Shown: piece by piece, positions 1 through 9,217 of the stretch | Layout: each line of letters begins with the position of its first letter | How positions within the stretch are numbered: position 1 is the first letter of the stretch | Source of the DNA: Edaphobacter dinghuensis | GTDB lineage: Bacteria > Acidobacteriota > Terriglobia > Terriglobales > Acidobacteriaceae | Length of the DNA: 64,000 bases | Direction: 5' to 3' | Assembly (NCBI RefSeq): GCF_014640335.1 | Contig: NZ_BMGT01000002.1 | Coordinates: 1-64,000, forward strand | The notes under the pieces: model-generated | What the model saw: the letters and a program-made list of their open reading frames with translations, nothing else | The model's database searches: none | What the model was told of the DNA's origin: nothing | Translations under genes and position numbers: made by a program

Positions 1-2
1 TC

Positions 3-128
3 TCCAACCGACCGCTCGTCGCCAAATGGCTCGGAAAAAATCCACGATTGCCTACCACCACGCCCATCGTCATTCGCTTCGACATCACCTTCTCCATCTC
101 TCTCGTTAAACCCTCAAACGGGCGTTGA
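3..128 (+). CDS. Possible 3' end of a gene cut by the window edge
   Basis: Frame 3 is open from the first base and stops with TGA at 126-128, giving 41 residues ending VIRFDITFSISLVKPSNGR. The alternating hydrophobic pattern near the end looks like a beta-strand, as at the C-terminus of an exported or outer-membrane-associated protein, but the family cannot be told from so little. Frame 1 is also open over this stretch, so the choice of frame rests only on composition. Bases 129-284 hold no gene that I can support. Confidence 0.3.
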   Translation, partial: SNRPLVAKWLGKNPRLPTTTPIVIRFDITFSISLVKPSNGR

Positions 129-284
129 TTTCACACTATTTAGCATTGTGAATTTCTGAATGCGTTACCTGTCGGTAAGCATCAAGGAACTCATCAACTC
201 ATGCAAATCCAAGTGTGCCTTCTGTTCAGAATGACACAACGGAGTTGCGCATTTGTGACAAGGGAACCAGTCGCGCACGGCGCA

Positions 285-530
285 CTAGAACAACTTTCCC
301 TTTGGCCAATATTTGGCGGTGTAGATGCCGCCGAATATGGTCATGACCACACCCCACCAAAGCGTCGGATGAACCGATTGCAGCCATGGCAGCAGGATTT
401 CATTCGGAGGAGGGTTGTGATATTCAAGTATGCCCGTAACAACCAACACCACGCCGTAGGCGAGCATCAGGATGCCGCAGAAGAACCAGATTGACAGCTC
501 GGCTGTCTCCACATCGTGTTTATCATTCAT
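285..530 (-). CDS. Small two-helix membrane protein, partner of the symporter
   Basis: An 81-residue protein with two predicted membrane helices (about residues 13-35 and 58-75) joined by a short proline-rich loop. No family is recognised. It lies 10 bases downstream of the sodium:solute symporter on the same strand. Its ribosome-binding site AGGAG (538-542) overlaps the symporter stop codon, so translation of the two is probably coupled. Small integral membrane proteins next to solute/sodium symporters are often accessory or stability subunits, and that role is inferred here from position only. Start chosen at the ATG 7 bases after AGGAG. Confidence 0.7.
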   Translation of the reverse strand: MNDKHDVETAELSIWFFCGILMLAYGVVLVVTGILEYHNPPPNEILLPWLQSVHPTLWWGVVMTIFGGIYTAKYWPKGKLF

Positions 531-540
531 AATCCAGCTC

Positions 541-2229
541 CTACCACAACATCAGGTTCAGAATAAAGAAGACGGTGATGACCACAATGGCCCAGAACAT
601 CGGCTTCTGCCAAAGCGTCTTCGAGCCGTCGTGCGGAATCGGCGTGATGCCGTAGACCAGGCCGCCAAGCTGCTCGGCGGGGACCGGTTTGGTCATCAAG
701 CTGACGATCACGGTGACGCCGACGCAGATCAGCCAGCACCATAGACCGCGATAGAGATTCTCGGCCATCGGCTTTGCATCGGCGCTGAGAGCGATATAGC
801 GCAGCGCACCGGGATCGCTATGCGTCCAGATGAACATTCCGATGGAAGAGACAGTGCCTGCAAGCAATCCCCAGAAGCCGCCTGCGTGCGTTGCGCGCTT
901 CCACAACATGCCGAGGATGACCGTGCCGAACAGCGGCGCAATGAAGAAGGTGAACAGCGCCTGAACGTAGTCCATGATGCTGTTCGCGTTCATGACCAGA
1001 TAGGCGGTGGCGACGCTGACCAACATGCCGATGACGGTCGACCAGCGGCCCATCGCGACGTAGTGCTTGTCGCTGGCCTTCTTATTGATGAAGGCGCCGT
1101 AGATGTCGTAGGTCCATACCGTGGAGAAGGCGCTGACGTTGCCCGCCATGCCGCTCATAAATCCGGCGACCAGCGCTGTGATACCCAGCCCCATCAGACC
1201 CGGACCGCAGTAGCGGATCAGCATCAGCGGAAGCACGTCGTCGTAACTGTGTTGTCCTGTCACCTTGGCGACGCTCGCGGGAACGAGGTGCATCACGCTG
1301 CCATCGGGGTTTTTGAGTACAGCCAGCGCCAGCAGGCCGGGCACGATGACGATGAAGGGAACCGCCATCTTGAAGGCCGCTCCGATGATGGGAGCCATCT
1401 TGGCAGCGCGCAGATTATTGGCGCTCAGCACGCGCTGAACGACGAGGAAGTCCGTCGTCCAATAGCCGAAGCTGATGACGAAGCCCAGACCAAAGACGAT
1501 GCCGGTCCAGTGCACGCCCATGGGATTGTCTTTGAAGTGGCCGAGCGTCGCCCACAGATGGGTGTAGTCGCTGCGGCCGATGTTGACGGCGATCTGTGCC
1601 TTGAGGTTGGTCCATCCACCTGCCTCGATCAGGCCAAGGATGGGAATCATCGCCGCGCCTGCCCAGATGAGGACGAACTGCAAGACCTCGTTGATGATGG
1701 CCGAGCGCAGGCCGCCGAGCATGACGTACAGAGCGACGGTGGCCGCGCCGACCCAGATGCTGAAGCTGATGTTCCAGCCGAGAACCGTCTGCATGACGAC
1801 GGCCATGGCGTACATATTCACGCCGCTCATCAGGATGGTCATCACACCGAAGGAGATGGCGGAGAGGCCGCGAGCGGGTTCGCCGAAGCGCAGTTGCAGA
1901 TAGCCCGGCACCGAATGCGTCTTCGAGATGTAGTAGAACGGCATCATCACGATGCCGAGAAAGAGCATCGCGGGAATCGCGCCGATCCAGTACCAGTGCG
2001 TCGCCAGAATGCCGTACTGGTAGGCTGCGCCCGCCCATCCCATCAACTCAAGCGATCCCAGGTTTGCGGAGACGAAGCTCAGACCCGCGATCCATGCCGT
2101 CATCTCGCGCCCGGCCAGGAAGAAGTCTTCGCTGGTGTTCGCTTTGCCTTTGGCATAGAAGCCGATGAATACGACCAGCGCGAAGTACAACGCCAGAATC
2201 AGAATATCTACCGGGGCAAGTTTGGTCAT
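541..2229 (-). CDS. Sodium:solute symporter (SSS family, SGLT-like)
   Basis: A 562-residue polytopic inner-membrane protein of the solute:sodium symporter family, predicted to couple sodium entry to uptake of a sugar or similar small solute. Family features are the N-terminal stretch SANLGSLELMGWAGAAY, the later WTTDFLVVQRVLSANN segment, and 13-14 hydrophobic helices over the whole length. The length fits SGLT-type members. The ATG at 2229 is preferred because AAGGGG lies just upstream; in-frame ATGs 4, 5 and 13 codons further upstream (the last at 2268) are possible. The small membrane gene at 285-530 follows directly. The substrate cannot be read from the sequence. Confidence 0.9.
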   Translation of the reverse strand: MTKLAPVDILILALYFALVVFIGFYAKGKANTSEDFFLAGREMTAWIAGLSFVSANLGSLELMGWAGAAYQYGILATHWYWIGAIPAMLFLGIVMMPFYYISKTHSVPGYLQLRFGEPARGLSAISFGVMTILMSGVNMYAMAVVMQTVLGWNISFSIWVGAATVALYVMLGGLRSAIINEVLQFVLIWAGAAMIPILGLIEAGGWTNLKAQIAVNIGRSDYTHLWATLGHFKDNPMGVHWTGIVFGLGFVISFGYWTTDFLVVQRVLSANNLRAAKMAPIIGAAFKMAVPFIVIVPGLLALAVLKNPDGSVMHLVPASVAKVTGQHSYDDVLPLMLIRYCGPGLMGLGITALVAGFMSGMAGNVSAFSTVWTYDIYGAFINKKASDKHYVAMGRWSTVIGMLVSVATAYLVMNANSIMDYVQALFTFFIAPLFGTVILGMLWKRATHAGGFWGLLAGTVSSIGMFIWTHSDPGALRYIALSADAKPMAENLYRGLWCWLICVGVTVIVSLMTKPVPAEQLGGLVYGITPIPHDGSKTLWQKPMFWAIVVITVFFILNLMLW

Positions 2230-2631
2230 TTGCCCCTTCATCATCAGCAGAGCAGCAAAAGCCTGCATCAGTCAAAGCCCCAGGCGAACGGCCCATGCCC
2301 ACAGGCAGGGAGGCGTCCGCACCCTCTCGATCAAAGCTGTTTGTATCTGGCGGAGCCATGCGGAAGGACTTCACGGCAGTGGAAAAAACCGCCAGAAAGC
2401 GTATTCCGATAATTTCCGTTCGTTGCCACTATACAGGATTCACTTCTCAATCAGCCAGTAAATAATTCGGGCAGGACTGCGCGGTTTCTATTAGTAAATC
2501 GTTTTAGGTTCCGCTGCCTGCGCCGCCGTCAGCGGTGTCTGCCATCTTGCCTCTATAGCTTCCTGCAACTCAAAGGCGCGGGAGGGAATCTATTGAAAGA
2601 TGAGCGCGCTCACTGCTCATGGAGACAAAAT
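2230..2631. other. Divergent intergenic region
   Basis: About 400 bases between the divergent symporter and the lysine-rich repeat protein. It must contain promoters for both, but I see no convincing -35/-10 pair, hairpin or repeat. A GGAG lies 7 bases upstream of the ATG at 2632. Confidence 0.4.
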
Positions 2632-2946
2632 ATGCAGATTCGCAAAACAGGCACTCTTCTTCTTGCAGGCATCCTGACACTTGGTATGTCATCGACCTTT
2701 GCTTTTTCACAGGACGGGGCCAAGCAGGACATGAAACACGCCGGTACAGAGACCAAAGACGCCGCTAAAGATACCGGACACGGTATCTCGACCGGAACGC
2801 AGAAGGCCTATCACAAGACGTCGGAGGGCACGGAGAAGGCCTACGATAAGACTAAACATGGAACGAAGAAGGCTTATCACAAGACGACCAAGGGAACGAA
2901 GCACGTCGTTCACAAGGTAGAAGGCCACCCCGACAGTCCGCAGTAG
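2632..2946 (+). CDS. Exported lysine-rich repeat protein, function unknown
   Basis: A 104-residue protein. Residues 1-26 form a signal peptide (hydrophobic LLLAGILTLGM, small residues before the cleavage site). The mature part is very hydrophilic and built from imperfect repeats of about 13 residues with the core GTxKAYxKT (GTQKAYHKT, GTEKAYDKT, GTKKAYHKT), followed by a degenerate GTKHVVHK unit. It carries many Lys, His and Thr and no cysteine. The composition resembles stress- or hydration-associated low-complexity periplasmic proteins or a histone-H1-like tail, but no function is known to me. Start chosen at ATG 2632, preceded by GGAG, rather than 13 codons upstream, because the signal peptide begins here. 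Confidence 0.75.
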   Translation: MQIRKTGTLLLAGILTLGMSSTFAFSQDGAKQDMKHAGTETKDAAKDTGHGISTGTQKAYHKTSEGTEKAYDKTKHGTKKAYHKTTKGTKHVVHKVEGHPDSPQ

Positions 2947-2970
2947 TCCTTTGATTGGGAAGAGCGGAGA

Positions 2971-3918
2971 TTATTCTGCAAGAGCTGCCGTGTGTGTCTG
3001 TCCCCACAGCGCTTCGGCAGCCAGGCAGACCAGCGCCACCCAGTAAAGGTCCGCGCCCAGCAGATGAACGATCTGTATCCACGTAGGGGCCAACAGCAGG
3101 ACGTCGGCGATGCCGAGGACGAACTGCAGCCCCAGTAGCGCCGCTACAGTCCAGGCGAGCTGCGAGCGCAGCTTCCATACCAGCCACATCACACAGCAGA
3201 AGCCGGCGACTGCCGCTGCTGGATGCACCCAGCGCATCCGAACCAACAGCGGGGAGTTGGCTGCGAAGTCCGACGCGAAGCCTGCAAGCAGGCTCGGAGA
3301 TGGGAAGAGTGTGTCGGCGAGTGCTGCCACCGCTCCGGTGGCTCCAGTGGCGATGGTCGCGATGATTGCTATCCAGGCAGGTGCGGCCAGACTTTTATTC
3401 GAGTGAGCAGAGGTAGTGGAGGAGAGGGACCGAGCGCCCAGCCACCAGGCCGTCAAGGCAAGCGATCCTAAGAACATCAGGGTATTGGTGAAGTGGATCG
3501 ACTGCATGATGACGCGTGCGGTCGAGATGTTGTTCTGAACGTATCCGCCGAGTACCAACACCGCTCCCAGCAGGGCCTCGGTCACCAGAAAGATTGCGGA
3601 TGCTACGGCTGCTCGGCGCGCCCGGTGCCCGCGCTTGGTGGCATAGAACGTCCATGCCACAAGTCCGATCACGAGGATGGTGCTGATGCCGGACATCGAG
3701 CGATGGGCAAACTCAATGATCGTAGCTAGTCGCGGATGATGCGGAACGAAGTCGCCGTTGCAGAGCGGCCAGTTGTCGCCGCATCCCGCTCCCGATCCGG
3801 AGGTCCGCACGATTGCGCCCCAGAGGATGACGAGGATGTTATAGGCGACCACTGCCCAGGCATAACGCACCAGCGCCTTGGGAGTTCGCTTCATCGTCTC
3901 AGCCGAAACCGTTGCCAT
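2971..3918 (-). CDS. ctaA: Heme A synthase (COX15/CtaA family)
   Basis: A 315-residue, eight-helix membrane protein of the COX15/CtaA family, which oxidises the methyl group of heme O to give heme A for cytochrome c oxidases. Visible features are the paired cysteines C46 and C53 in the first periplasmic loop (GCGDNWPLCNG), the conserved heme-ligand region EFAHR (H72), and later histidines in RWVHPAAA and VHLLGAD. The length is typical. No heme O synthase or oxidase subunit lies beside it in this window, so the terminal oxidase genes must be elsewhere. It is transcribed toward the exported repeat gene with a gap of 24 bases. Confidence 0.9.
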   Translation of the reverse strand: MATVSAETMKRTPKALVRYAWAVVAYNILVILWGAIVRTSGSGAGCGDNWPLCNGDFVPHHPRLATIIEFAHRSMSGISTILVIGLVAWTFYATKRGHRARRAAVASAIFLVTEALLGAVLVLGGYVQNNISTARVIMQSIHFTNTLMFLGSLALTAWWLGARSLSSTTSAHSNKSLAAPAWIAIIATIATGATGAVAALADTLFPSPSLLAGFASDFAANSPLLVRMRWVHPAAAVAGFCCVMWLVWKLRSQLAWTVAALLGLQFVLGIADVLLLAPTWIQIVHLLGADLYWVALVCLAAEALWGQTHTAALAE

Positions 3919-3986
3919 GTTTTTATTCTACGCAGCGCAAAAATATCGGTCGATATTCGTCAAGTGAGCCATCGACCGATATTCGT

Positions 3987-4841
3987 TTAGCCCTTGGCTA
4001 GTTCTTTAGCGCGCTGTGTCGCCCGCTTCACGGCTTTGATCAACGTGACGCGCAAGCCGCCCTCTTCGAGCTCGAGAATGCCGTCGACCGTGCAGCCCGC
4101 GGGAGTGGTTACGGCGTCTTTGAGCAGCGCCGGATGGTATCCGGTCTCCAACACCATCCTTGCGGAGCCGAGCGTCGTCTGCGCGGCGAGCAGCGTAGCG
4201 ACATCGCGCGGCAGCCCGACGTTCACGCCTGCCTCTGCGAGCGCTTCGATGATGATGTACAGAAATGCCGGGCCTGAGCCGGAGAGTCCCGTCACAGCGT
4301 CCATGTGCTTTTCGTCGACGACGACGGTGCGCCCAACGGTCTGAAAGATGCGCTGCGCGATGGCCATCTGCTCTTCTGAGACGAAGCGGCCGCCGCACAA
4401 CGCGGTGACTCCGGCAGCCAGCATCGCCGGTGTGTTCGGCATGGCGCGAATGACGCCGAGATCGTGGCCGGCAGCGGCTTCGATGCTGCGTGTCGTCACC
4501 GAAGCCGCGAAGGAGAGCACGAGCTTGTCCGGCGAGAGTGCGGATTTAATCTGCTCAATCACGCCCGGCACCTGAATCGGCTTGACGCCGAGCAGGATGA
4601 CATCGGCTTGTTGCGCCGCGGCCAGATTGTCCGTCGTGACTTCGACGCCGAACTGTGCCGACAGTGCCTGTGCGCGATCCGGATGGTGCACCGTAGCGAA
4701 GATCTGGTCCGGCGAGACCAGATTGTTCTTGAGAAAGGCCTGCAACAGAATGCCGCCCATCTTGCCCGTGCCAAGAATCGCTACGCGCAGCCCAGGCATT
4801 ACCGGGACCGGCGCCACCACTTCATACGTTTCGTCGCTCAT
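3987..4841 (-). CDS. proC: Pyrroline-5-carboxylate reductase
   Basis: A 284-residue NAD(P)H-dependent enzyme for the last step of proline synthesis (pyrroline-5-carboxylate to proline). The N-terminal Rossmann motif VAILGTGKMGG is at residues 20-30. RAMPNTPA lies mid-protein. The C-terminal dimer/active-site signature GLSGSGPAFLYIIIEALAEA and the TTPAGCTVDG segment are intact. The ATG at 4841 gives a 15-residue lead before the fold; M15 is an alternative. It lies 27 bases downstream of the DUF885 gene on the same strand and may be co-transcribed with it. Confidence 0.93.
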   Translation of the reverse strand: MSDETYEVVAPVPVMPGLRVAILGTGKMGGILLQAFLKNNLVSPDQIFATVHHPDRAQALSAQFGVEVTTDNLAAAQQADVILLGVKPIQVPGVIEQIKSALSPDKLVLSFAASVTTRSIEAAAGHDLGVIRAMPNTPAMLAAGVTALCGGRFVSEEQMAIAQRIFQTVGRTVVVDEKHMDAVTGLSGSGPAFLYIIIEALAEAGVNVGLPRDVATLLAAQTTLGSARMVLETGYHPALLKDAVTTPAGCTVDGILELEEGGLRVTLIKAVKRATQRAKELAKG

Positions 4842-4868
4842 ATAGAAAGGCTAACAGAGTGTTTAAAA

Positions 4869-6683
4869 TCAATTAGCTACTTTTTTCTGCGCGGCGATCC
4901 AGTCGTTGACGCGCTGATCGAGCACGTCCATCGGCAGCGCGCCCGAGTCGAGCACCTCATCGTGGAAGGCCTTGATGTCGAACTTCGACCCCAGCGCGGT
5001 CTTGGCGCGGTCGCGCAGCTCCAGAATCTTCAACTGCCCCATCTTGTAGCCGAGCGCCTGTCCCGGCCATGCGATGTAGCGATCGACCTCGGCCTGAATG
5101 TTGGTGTCGTCCATCGCCGTGTGCTCGTGGAAGTAGTCGATCATCTGCTGCCGCGTCCAGTGCTGCGAGTGGACGCCGGTATCGACGACCAGGCGTATCG
5201 CACGCCAGATGTCGGCTTCCAGCCGACCGTAGTCGCTGTAGGGGTCCTGATAGAAGCCGATCTCTTTGCCCAGCCGCTCGCTGTAAAGCGCCCAGCCTTC
5301 GGTGTAAGCCGTGTAGTAATTCTGTTTGCGGAACTCGGGCAGGCCGGTCAACTCCTGCGCGATGGAGATTTGCAGGTGATGGCCGGGGATGCCTTCGTGA
5401 TAGGCAACGGCCTCGACTCCGGCCAGCGACCGCTCCGCGAAGTTATAGGTGTTCACATCAACCTTGCCCGGACGCTTTCCATCCGCGCTACCCTGATCGT
5501 AGAAGGCCTCTGCCTGATCCTTGGCGATGTACGAAGGCATCTCCACGACCTCGAGCTTCGCCTTCGGCAGTGTGCCGAAGAGCTCGGGCAGCTTGGGCTG
5601 CATCTGTGCGATATATCCCTTGTAAGCGTCGATGAGCTGTTCCTTCGAGGTCGGATGCTCTTTGGGATTCGTCTTCAGCGCTGCGTTGAAGCTCTTCAGA
5701 TCGGCGAAGCCCAACTTGTGCACGATGGCCAGCATCTCAGTCTCGTCGCGCTTCACCTCGTCGAGGCCGATCTGATGAATCTCGGCTGCGGACTTGTTCA
5801 GCGTTGTGCTCTGGCGGATGCGAAAGGCATAGTACGCATCGCCATCGGGCAGCGCCCACACGCCAGGATCCTTGCGTCCCTTCGGAACGTAGTCCACCTT
5901 CATGAACTTCGCGAACCGTTGGTACGAAGGCAGAACGTCAGTGGCGATGGCGTTTAGCAACTCGCCGGAGATGCGCTTCTGTTCGGTTGCGTCAACGGTC
6001 TTGGGAAACTTCTTGAGCGGCAGGGCAAAGGGGCTGTCTTCCGGCTTCTGATCTGCCAGCGTCTGCACTTGCACCAATACTTTTTCAAGCAGATACTCAG
6101 GCGGCATGCGACCCTCGTCGATGCCCATCTGCATGTTCGTCGTAATCTGCGAGAACGCCGTTGGCACCTTGTGCAGGCGCGAGATGTAGTCGTCGTAGTC
6201 CTTCACCGTGTCGAACGGCAGGTCGTTCGGCATCTGTGCAAGATCGGTGTGGAAGCCGCTGAACTGGTTGACCGGCATCTCCCACTCTTTAAATTTTGCG
6301 GCTTCCTGGTCGTCGATCAGCGAGCGCATCATCAGCTCTGCCGATAGCTTTTCCTGATCGGGCAGGCCAGTTGTGTCGATCATCCCCAGTCGCTCGATGT
6401 ATCCGCGTCCACGCGCCAGCGAAGCATTGATGGCCTGCACAGAGTAGTCCGTAAGCTGGTCGTTGTAGCGCTTGTCGCCGAGGTAAGAGGCGTACTCGGG
6501 CGAGTGCTTCAGCTTGTCCTGCCAGATCTCATCGAACAGGGCGTTCAGGGCTTTGCTGCGGTCTGCGACGGATGCGTTGGCAGCCATGGGCGTCGGCAGT
6601 GGAGCAATCTGCGCGCGCGTCGGAACTGCGTTGATGCAGCACATCAGGGCCAAACCGCCGGCCAGTGAAAGCGAAGTCTTCAT
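4869..6683 (-). CDS. DUF885 family exported metallopeptidase-like protein
   Basis: A 604-residue exported protein of the DUF885 family. It has a signal peptide (about residues 1-24, ending PTRAQ), a long helical body, and near residue 428 the family motif HEGIPGHHLQ, which resembles a zinc-binding HExxxxHH centre. Members are usually annotated as carboxypeptidase-like or uncharacterised metalloproteins of the envelope. Substrate unknown; peptidase activity is inferred from the motif. I prefer the ATG at 6683 because it places the hydrophobic signal immediately after a lysine; upstream ATGs at 6686, 6692 and 6734 are in frame. It lies between the polyprenyl synthase and proC in the same orientation. 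Confidence 0.85.
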   Translation of the reverse strand: MKTSLSLAGGLALMCCINAVPTRAQIAPLPTPMAANASVADRSKALNALFDEIWQDKLKHSPEYASYLGDKRYNDQLTDYSVQAINASLARGRGYIERLGMIDTTGLPDQEKLSAELMMRSLIDDQEAAKFKEWEMPVNQFSGFHTDLAQMPNDLPFDTVKDYDDYISRLHKVPTAFSQITTNMQMGIDEGRMPPEYLLEKVLVQVQTLADQKPEDSPFALPLKKFPKTVDATEQKRISGELLNAIATDVLPSYQRFAKFMKVDYVPKGRKDPGVWALPDGDAYYAFRIRQSTTLNKSAAEIHQIGLDEVKRDETEMLAIVHKLGFADLKSFNAALKTNPKEHPTSKEQLIDAYKGYIAQMQPKLPELFGTLPKAKLEVVEMPSYIAKDQAEAFYDQGSADGKRPGKVDVNTYNFAERSLAGVEAVAYHEGIPGHHLQISIAQELTGLPEFRKQNYYTAYTEGWALYSERLGKEIGFYQDPYSDYGRLEADIWRAIRLVVDTGVHSQHWTRQQMIDYFHEHTAMDDTNIQAEVDRYIAWPGQALGYKMGQLKILELRDRAKTALGSKFDIKAFHDEVLDSGALPMDVLDQRVNDWIAAQKKVAN

Positions 6684-6733
6684 CATGAACATCCCCAGAG
6701 TATTTTTTGGTGCGAATGGGAACAGAGCAGCCA

Positions 6734-7723
6734 CTAGCGGTCGCGGGTGGTGACGAAGCCGGGCACCCAGAGCAGGGCGCGCTTGGCTTCGGAGTCGGGC
6801 AGGTCGGCGACGCTGAGCCGAGCGGCTTCGGCGTAGGCGCAGGCGGTGTCCATTGCGTACTCGATGGAGCCGTGGCGGTGAAGGATCTCGAGGATCTGCG
6901 GGTGCGAGACGTGCTCGAAGCTGCGGTCGGACAGTACGGTGCGAATGGCTTCGCGGTCGGCTCCGGTTCCGCGCTCGAGCGCGTGGATGACGGCGAGTGT
7001 GGCTTTTCCTTCGCGCAGGTCGGAGGCTACGGGCTTGCCGAGAACGTCTTCCGCAGCGGTGAGGTCGAGGACGTCGTCGACGATCTGGAAGGCGAGGCCG
7101 AGGTTGCGTCCGTATTCGCCCATCTGAGATTCGACATCGGTATTCGCGTGAGTGATTGCGGCACCGAGTTGCATGGAGACCTTGAAGAGGAAGGCCGTCT
7201 TGCGGAAGATGAGGTCGAAGTACTCTTCTTCGTTGATCAGGTGGCCGAGCTTTTCGATCTGCAACAGTTCGCCTTCGACCATCTGCTGCGTGAGCGAGAT
7301 GAGGAGGTCGAGGACGTGGAAGTTGCGCTCTTCAAGTGCCGTCGCGAAAGACTGCATGTAGAGCCAGTCGCCTGCGAGAACGCATTTTGAATTGCCCCAC
7401 GTCGTGTTCGACGACGGACGGCCGCGGCGGGTATCGGCCTCGTCGATGATGTCGTCGTGGACGAGGGTTGCGGTGTGCAGCATCTCGACGACCGCGCCCA
7501 GCCGAATGCGGCTGTGGCTGTCGCAGCCGAGCGCTTTGGCTGAGAGGAGCAGCAGCAGGGGACGGATGCGTTTGCCGCCGCCCGCGATGAGGTATTGAGC
7601 GATATCCGTGATGACATCGACCCTCGACGCGGACTGCTTGGCGAACTCGCGCTCGATGGCGGCGAGGTCGTCTCGGAGGAGGTCGAAGACCTCGGCTGCA
7701 GTCGCGATGGAGAGCGTGCTCAC
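6734..7723 (-). CDS. ispB: Long-chain polyprenyl diphosphate synthase
   Basis: A 329-residue trans-isoprenyl diphosphate synthase, which extends farnesyl/geranyl diphosphate with isopentenyl units to make the side chain of quinones. It shows KRIRP (51-55), the first aspartate-rich motif HDDIIDEAD (89-97) and the second, FQIVDDVLD (212-220). Residues just before the first motif are small (HTATLV), as in long-chain enzymes rather than farnesyl or geranylgeranyl synthases. The exact chain length (heptaprenyl, octaprenyl or other) cannot be read, so the gene symbol is approximate. It is cytoplasmic and co-oriented with the YajQ and TatD genes upstream. Confidence 0.9.
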   Translation of the reverse strand: MSTLSIATAAEVFDLLRDDLAAIEREFAKQSASRVDVITDIAQYLIAGGGKRIRPLLLLLSAKALGCDSHSRIRLGAVVEMLHTATLVHDDIIDEADTRRGRPSSNTTWGNSKCVLAGDWLYMQSFATALEERNFHVLDLLISLTQQMVEGELLQIEKLGHLINEEEYFDLIFRKTAFLFKVSMQLGAAITHANTDVESQMGEYGRNLGLAFQIVDDVLDLTAAEDVLGKPVASDLREGKATLAVIHALERGTGADREAIRTVLSDRSFEHVSHPQILEILHRHGSIEYAMDTACAYAEAARLSVADLPDSEAKRALLWVPGFVTTRDR

Positions 7724-7765
7724 TCGTATCTCAGAATATCAGGTTGGGCGTATGACGATGCTGTG

Positions 7766-8266
7766 TTAGTTGGATCGGAAGTTGGTGAACTGGAGGTCTA
7801 CGCCGAGATCTTTGCCGCGGAGCAGTGCCATGACTTCCTGAAGGACATCGCGATCTTTGCTGACGACGCGAACGGTATCGCCCTGAATGCTGGCTTGTGC
7901 CTTCTTCTTCGACTCCTTGATGAGGGCGACGACCTGCTTTGCCTTCTCGGAAGGGATGCCTTGAATGAGCTTGATCTTCTGGCGGACGCTGGAGTTTGCG
8001 GCAGGCTCGATCTTCTCGTACTCGAGGTTCTTGAGCGAGACGCCGCGCTTGACGAGCTTCTGCGAGAGGATCTCGATGACGGCCTTGAGCGTGTACTCGC
8101 TCTGCGAGGCGAGCTGAATGGTGTCGGTACCTTGAAGCTCGATGCTGGACTTGGAGTCCTTGAGGTCGAAGCGGGCGTGGACTTCTTTGCTGGCCTGGTC
8201 GATTGCGTTCTTGACTTCCTGAAGTTCTACTTTGCTGACTACGTCGAAGCTATTGTCGGATGCCAT
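7766..8266 (-). CDS. yajQ: YajQ family nucleotide-binding protein
   Basis: A 166-residue protein of the YajQ/UPF0234 family. The start MASDNSFDVVSKVE, the internal ARFDLKDSKSSIEL segment and the C-terminal LQFTNFR are family hallmarks. YajQ proteins have a double ferredoxin-like fold and have been described as nucleic-acid or cyclic-di-GMP binding. The frame stays open 68 codons further upstream, but the true start is the ATG at 8266, preceded by GAGGAAAAT and matching the family N-terminus. It sits between tatD and the polyprenyl synthase, all on the same strand. Confidence 0.93.
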   Translation of the reverse strand: MASDNSFDVVSKVELQEVKNAIDQASKEVHARFDLKDSKSSIELQGTDTIQLASQSEYTLKAVIEILSQKLVKRGVSLKNLEYEKIEPAANSSVRQKIKLIQGIPSEKAKQVVALIKESKKKAQASIQGDTVRVVSKDRDVLQEVMALLRGKDLGVDLQFTNFRSN

Positions 8267-8318
8267 ATTTTCCTCTGCGTTTTGAACTTTTATTTTTGCT
8301 ATTGTGCTTTTTATTATG

Positions 8319-9155
8319 TCAGGCCGTCGTGGGGAAGAGGCGGTGGAAGTTTTCGGTCGTGATCGCTGCAAGTTCTTGTGATGAGATGCCGCGAAGGCTC
8401 GCGAGGGTTTCGGCGGTGTGGACGACCAGCGCGGGCTCGTTGCGCTGGCCACGCTGCGGAATGGGCGCAAGAAAAGGCGCGTCGGTTTCGACGAGGATGC
8501 GGTCGGAAGGCGCGGCGGCTGCGGCGTCGCGAATGGTCTGCGCTTTGGGATAAGTAAGGTTTCCCGCGAAAGAAAGATAAAAGCCTGCGTCGAGCGAGCG
8601 CTGTGCCTGCTCGACGGCGCCGGAGAAGCAGTGCATGATGCCGCCGAGTTTGTGCGGCGTCCAGTGTTCGGCGATGAGGGCTAGCAGGTCTTCCCAGGCG
8701 TCGGCTGCGCCGTACTTCTGTTTGGCTTCTGCGGTGGCCAGCTCGCTGGTGCGGCAGTGGATGAGGATGGGCTTCTTTGCGGCGGCTGCGATCTCCATTT
8801 GGGCGATGAAGGCCTGTTTTTGAATCGGCGGCTCGGGGTTTTCGACGTGGTAGTAGTCGAGACCGATCTCGCCGATGGCGATGCATTTTGGGTCGGCGGC
8901 GAGTTTTGCCAGTTTGGCGAGGGCTTCGCTGTCGGCCCTGGCGGCTTCTTGCGGATGGATACCTACGCTGGCGTAGATCTGCGGCTGACCGGTGCCGGCG
9001 TGAGCGATCTCGAGGGCCTGATGCATCGTGTCGGGGCCTTCGCCGATGCCGATGGCGAGGATGGTGTCGATGCCTGCGGCGAAGGCGCGGCGAAGAACCT
9101 CCTGCCTGTCTTCGGTATAGAAGTCGAGATGGGCGTGCGAGTCGATTAGAGGCAT
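8319..9155 (-). CDS. tatD: TatD family metal-dependent DNase
   Basis: A 278-residue TIM-barrel hydrolase. Metal-binding and family motifs are present in order: DSHAHLDF near the N-terminus, GEIGLDYYHVE, ILIHCR, MHCFSGAVEQA and VETDAPFLAPIP. TatD/YcfH proteins are Mg-dependent 3'-5' DNA exonucleases implicated in DNA repair and quality control. The length fits the family exactly. It is the first gene of a minus-strand run with yajQ and the polyprenyl synthase. Its 5' side borders a 460-base intergenic region carrying direct repeats and a dispersed element. Confidence 0.92.
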   Translation of the reverse strand: MPLIDSHAHLDFYTEDRQEVLRRAFAAGIDTILAIGIGEGPDTMHQALEIAHAGTGQPQIYASVGIHPQEAARADSEALAKLAKLAADPKCIAIGEIGLDYYHVENPEPPIQKQAFIAQMEIAAAAKKPILIHCRTSELATAEAKQKYGAADAWEDLLALIAEHWTPHKLGGIMHCFSGAVEQAQRSLDAGFYLSFAGNLTYPKAQTIRDAAAAAPSDRILVETDAPFLAPIPQRGQRNEPALVVHTAETLASLRGISSQELAAITTENFHRLFPTTA

Positions 9156-9217
9156 GGACAGCTCTCAGGGTAATGCGACGAGTTCATAGAAGGTATCCCC
9201 CCCCCGGTGTACTTTGG

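Noticed and set aside
820..2412. 530-codon plus-strand open frame opposite the sodium:solute symporter
   Set aside because: Antisense shadow of a conserved gene in GC-rich DNA; rich in His, Asp, Arg and Gln with no domain.
4464..5957. 497-codon plus-strand frame opposite proC and the DUF885 gene
   Set aside because: It spans two real genes and their junction on the other strand; no start signal or domain.
9197..9205. Run of nine C upstream of tatD as a phase-variation tract
   Set aside because: It is 42-50 bases outside the coding region and there is no sign of switching; one short tract is weak evidence.
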